Of a stretch of DNA of 7,698 nucleotides, positions 5,818 through 7,698 are shown in pieces; position 1 is the stretch's first letter, and every line of letters begins with the position of its first letter. The DNA is from Chlamydiales bacterium (GTDB taxonomy: Bacteria; Chlamydiota; Chlamydiia; Chlamydiales; JAACFD01): contig JAACFD010000090.1 in the NCBI GenBank assembly GCA_009937555.1, forward strand, positions 1 through 7,698, in the 5' to 3' direction. The position numbers and the translations under genes were made by a program. Under the pieces are notes generated by a model. The model ran no database searches. It was not told the origin of the DNA and saw only the letters and a program-made list of their open reading frames with translations.

Positions 5818-7418
5818 CCATCCTCCATAACCTTTTCAATACTTTCTTTAGAAACCTTGCTTTCTTCTGTAATTAGACTTTGCTCTTTACCATCTAAATT
5901 TTTGGTAAGAGCATTAAACTTCTTACCTAAAGAGAGAACAGAATAGATCCAACCCACTGTAATAAAGAGAACAATGCCAGCCATGCTTGGGGCCGAAGCA
6001 GCTAATGAGCTAGGGAAAACAAATCTAAGTCCTTGTATCATACCAGCACCAGCTGACTTACCAAATCGCGACCCAACTCCGTCAATGGCTGCTTTACCTC
6101 TTACTTTAGAATCCTCTGAAAGAGGAGTAAAGGCTAGTTCTTTAGTCGCATCAAAAAGCGAGTAACGGAAAGCTCTTGTCAGTGTATTATGTAATGTACC
6201 TAAAAAAGCAACTAAGGCTAGAGGTGTCATCCCCATAAACAGTACATGTCCAGCGTCAATTTGGTACTTAGCAAAGTACGCTACAAAAAATACTCCGCCA
6301 ATGGTGAGGCTAACAATAGGTGGTAAAAGGGCTGAGAATGTCCAACCAAACTTTCGTATAACGTTACCTGTCAAGATTAGAGAAGCAAACATTGCCGCTG
6401 CTCCAATACCTATTTGGGTATAACTCATGTACTTAGCAAAATCAACTTGCTCAGGGTAAAGCTCTCTAACTTGAGATTTCCATAAAACTTCTACTAAATG
6501 ATTTTCAATATTTAAAGCTAAAACCATAATCCCAATAAACATCAGATATTTATTTCTAAGGACATGTGAAAAACTTTCTCTAAGAGATAAACGCTTCTTC
6601 TCTTTACTTGGGGCTGATGACTGGTAATTATCAGGGGTAAATTTCTTCTGGGTTAGTACATTAACATGCATCCATCGGTAGAGGAAAATAATCGCTACAC
6701 CAGCAAAAAGGACTAATATAGTTAAAGAGATAAGTGATTGCTCCCAGGGAGTATGACCATAGGGAAGATAAGGGTTCATCTTGCCACTGCAAAAAAATGC
6801 CGTAACAGCCCCTCCTGCAACACCTGCAAAGTTAGTTCCTATCCCAAGAGGTCCATAAAAACGTTTAGCTTCAAAAACTCTGGAGATGTCATTAGCAAAT
6901 CCCCAGAAAAGAACGGTTAATCCAATACTTCCCCATAGCTCTGCAAGGATATAAAAGAGAGAGTAAGTCCAGTATTGAAACATTATAATGATGCGTTTTA
7001 GACCAAATAGATATGGCGGAACGCTATTGCTAAGCCAGGTACAGAAGTCTATAGGGTGTAAATAGTCTCTATAAGGGAAGATAAGAAAGGTGAAAATGGC
7101 AAAAAAAAGCAAAAAGCCACCTAGGATAATGTACACCACCTTTTCTTTGGAAAAGTGGCTTCTTAATCTTGTAAAAATAAAAGTTAGTAAAAGAGCTCCT
7201 GGGAGTATTCCCCATAGCTTTACAACAGAAGTAATATCTGCATCAGAGCCTCTAGCAGTAATGAGCAGTGCATCTTTTAGAACTTTTAAAATGAAATAGT
7301 TTAAGGATGTAAAAAAACCTATCAGCAAGAGAGGCAAAAATTTTTGCAACTCTCCTCGGTGGATGGGCCAGAAAAAGGAACGCAGGGGCCCGAACGCGTT
7401 TTTTGTGTCTTCTTTCAT
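5799..7418 (-). CDS. NTT-family nucleotide transporter (ATP/ADP translocase type)
   Basis: 539 residues, the normal size for the TLC/NTT family (about 500-540), with roughly 11-12 membrane helices between residues 25 and 500. Hallmark segments are LKDALLITARGSDADI (47-62), VVKLWGILPGALL (65-77), ILAELWGSIGL (157-167), NIENHLVEVLWK (303-314), FDATKELAFTPLSED (422-436) and GKAAIDGVGSRFGKSAGAG (441-459). The four charged residues shown to matter in plant NTTs appear to have counterparts near Lys48, Glu160, Glu310 and Lys454; this is an alignment from memory. These inner-membrane proteins either exchange host ATP for ADP or import nucleotides with protons, and which applies cannot be decided from sequence by eye. 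The hydrophilic C-terminal tail (500-539) is cytosolic and rich in Lys and Glu. The ATG follows AGGA by four bases, a slightly short spacing. It heads the three-gene unit ntt, TPR-glycosyltransferase, GT8-like, isolated from the right-hand neighbour by an intrinsic terminator, so a promoter must lie within 7419-7577, but none is convincing. Confidence 0.93.
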   Translation of the reverse strand: MKEDTKNAFGPLRSFFWPIHRGELQKFLPLLLIGFFTSLNYFILKVLKDALLITARGSDADITSVVKLWGILPGALLLTFIFTRLRSHFSKEKVVYIILGGFLLFFAIFTFLIFPYRDYLHPIDFCTWLSNSVPPYLFGLKRIIIMFQYWTYSLFYILAELWGSIGLTVLFWGFANDISRVFEAKRFYGPLGIGTNFAGVAGGAVTAFFCSGKMNPYLPYGHTPWEQSLISLTILVLFAGVAIIFLYRWMHVNVLTQKKFTPDNYQSSAPSKEKKRLSLRESFSHVLRNKYLMFIGIMVLALNIENHLVEVLWKSQVRELYPEQVDFAKYMSYTQIGIGAAAMFASLILTGNVIRKFGWTFSALLPPIVSLTIGGVFFVAYFAKYQIDAGHVLFMGMTPLALVAFLGTLHNTLTRAFRYSLFDATKELAFTPLSEDSKVRGKAAIDGVGSRFGKSAGAGMIQGLRFVFPSSLAASAPSMAGIVLFITVGWIYSVLSLGKKFNALTKNLDGKEQSLITEESKVSKESIEKVMEDGVKQSI

Positions 7419-7442
7419 ACTTTCCTAGAGTAAGCTGAAAAT

Positions 7443-7453
7443 TTGACTGTCAA
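7443..7453. repeat. Perfect 11-base palindrome upstream of ntt
   Basis: TTGACTGTCAA (TTGAC, central T, GTCAA) lies 25 bases upstream of the ntt ATG. Read on the minus strand it contains a consensus -35 hexamer TTGACA (7453-7448), but no acceptable -10 box follows at 16-18 bases (a poor TACTCT occurs at 15). It could be an operator half-site pair, part of a promoter, or chance. The remainder of 7419-7577 shows no gene. Confidence 0.3.
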
Positions 7454-7577
7454 GCAGCCATAGTTCTCAGGCACAAATAATAACCTAAGAGGCATTTTTT
7501 GGCTTGTTTTATTTGTCATTTTTTTACTTCTATATTTTAGCTTTCTTAGGCTCAAGCAAAAGCCTGAAGCTAGATAC

Positions 7578-7601
7578 AAAAAAAGCCCTTTAAAGGGCTT
7601 T
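7578..7601 (-). terminator. Intrinsic terminator, oriented leftward
   Basis: The 20 bases 7582-7601 form a perfect palindrome, giving a stem AAAGCCC/GGGCTTT with a TTTAAA loop. Read on the minus strand the stem runs into seven consecutive T residues (the last three of the stem plus 7581-7578), the form of a Rho-independent terminator. On the plus strand only three T residues follow. It therefore serves a minus-strand gene entering from the right edge and insulates ntt from read-through. Confidence 0.7.
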
Positions 7602-7614
7602 AAATCATATAACT

Positions 7615-7698
7615 TTATTTTGAAGGTAAAACTGTCACACAAACGGTAATGAAAACGGTAAACGAAACGTAAAGAGGGGAAATAAAAGTGATCAGTAA
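7615..7698 (-). CDS. Possible C-terminal end of an off-window minus-strand gene
   Basis: In the minus frame starting at 7698 there are 27 open codons ending in TAA (7617-7615), just 14 bases before the terminator stem. The residues are hydrophobic with a repeating Thr-Val pattern (FTVF, ITVC, VTVL) and end in PSK. The support is the position of the stop relative to the terminator. The fragment is too short to identify a family, and a second minus frame is also open to the edge, so the frame is uncertain. Confidence 0.3.
   Translation of the reverse strand, partial: LLITFISPLYVSFTVFITVCVTVLPSK
7629..7676. repeat. Short tandem repeat with a 12-base period
   Basis: Units begin at 7629 (AAACTGTCACAC, weak), 7641 (AAACGGTAATGA), 7653 (AAACGGTAAACG) and 7665 (AAACGTAAAGAG). 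AAACGGTAA is exact in the middle two. If the region is coding on the minus strand, the repeat yields the recurrent Thr-Val dipeptide every four residues; otherwise it could be a phased protein-binding array. Confidence 0.4.

Noticed and set aside
5974..6165. Plus-strand open frame of 63 codons
   Set aside because: It lies entirely antisense within the well-conserved ntt coding region, and its translation is low-complexity with no family resemblance.
6738..6920. Plus-strand open frame of 60 codons
   Set aside because: Antisense shadow of ntt membrane-helix codons; no ribosome site.
7090..7299. Plus-strand open frame of 69 codons, rich in Lys
   Set aside because: Antisense to hydrophobic ntt codons, which naturally read as Lys-rich on the other strand.
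7548..7565. AGGCT/AGCCT inverted repeat upstream of ntt as a second terminator
   Set aside because: The stem is only five base pairs and no T-run follows on either strand.
7415..7642. Minus-strand 75-codon frame overlapping the ntt start by four bases
   Set aside because: It begins with TTG without a ribosome site, runs through the intrinsic terminator stem, and its translation resembles no protein. Its frame stays open to the right edge, but a coding region crossing that terminator is unlikely.
1..7698. CRISPR arrays, insertion sequences, tRNA or rRNA genes
   Set aside because: No repeat-spacer pattern, transposase-like frame, terminal inverted repeats or cloverleaf-forming sequence was seen on either strand.

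Overview
The window is AT-rich and densely coded. It looks like the chromosome of an obligate intracellular bacterium, most probably a chlamydia-like (environmental Chlamydiota) organism. The main evidence is a full-length NTT-family (plastid/chlamydial-type) ATP/ADP or nucleotide translocase, a transporter largely confined to Chlamydiales, Rickettsiales, a few other intracellular bacteria and plastids. The phylum call is an inference from that gene and the base composition; no rRNA or other marker is present.

Layout from left to right: (1) a minus-strand gene running off the left edge encodes a secreted DUF481/YdiY-like protein, predicted to be an outer-membrane beta-barrel. (2) Three bases upstream of it, in the same operon, lies a fused OMP decarboxylase-orotate phosphoribosyltransferase (PyrF-PyrE order). 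It unexpectedly begins with a signal-peptide-like segment and carries substitutions at several textbook active-site positions. (3) A 180-base divergent intergenic region holds candidate promoters for both directions. It also holds an AU-rich 11-bp stem that ends on the base before the start codon of (4), a plus-strand 2OG-Fe(II) oxygenase-like gene. (5) Converging on that gene, with stop codons sharing a TTAA, is a three-gene minus-strand unit. In transcription order it is ntt (nucleotide transporter), a TPR protein with a C-terminal GT-B-type glycosyltransferase domain, and a GT8-like DxD glycosyltransferase coupled by an ATGA overlap. (6) The right end has a minus-oriented intrinsic terminator and probably the last codons of an off-window minus-strand gene.

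In functional terms the window pairs nucleotide import (NTT) with a UMP-synthase-like fusion, and adds two glycosyltransferase-type proteins and an oxygenase that could act on a glycan or protein surface. The least ordinary part is the pyrFE-DUF481 operon: a de novo pyrimidine enzyme with an apparent export signal, altered catalytic residues in both halves, and an outer-membrane-type partner. A second unusual theme is that two genes here (the oxygenase and the TPR-glycosyltransferase) lack a Shine-Dalgarno sequence and instead have a perfect or near-perfect stem-loop ending 0-1 bases before the ATG. Family assignments and alignments were made from memory, without database searches.
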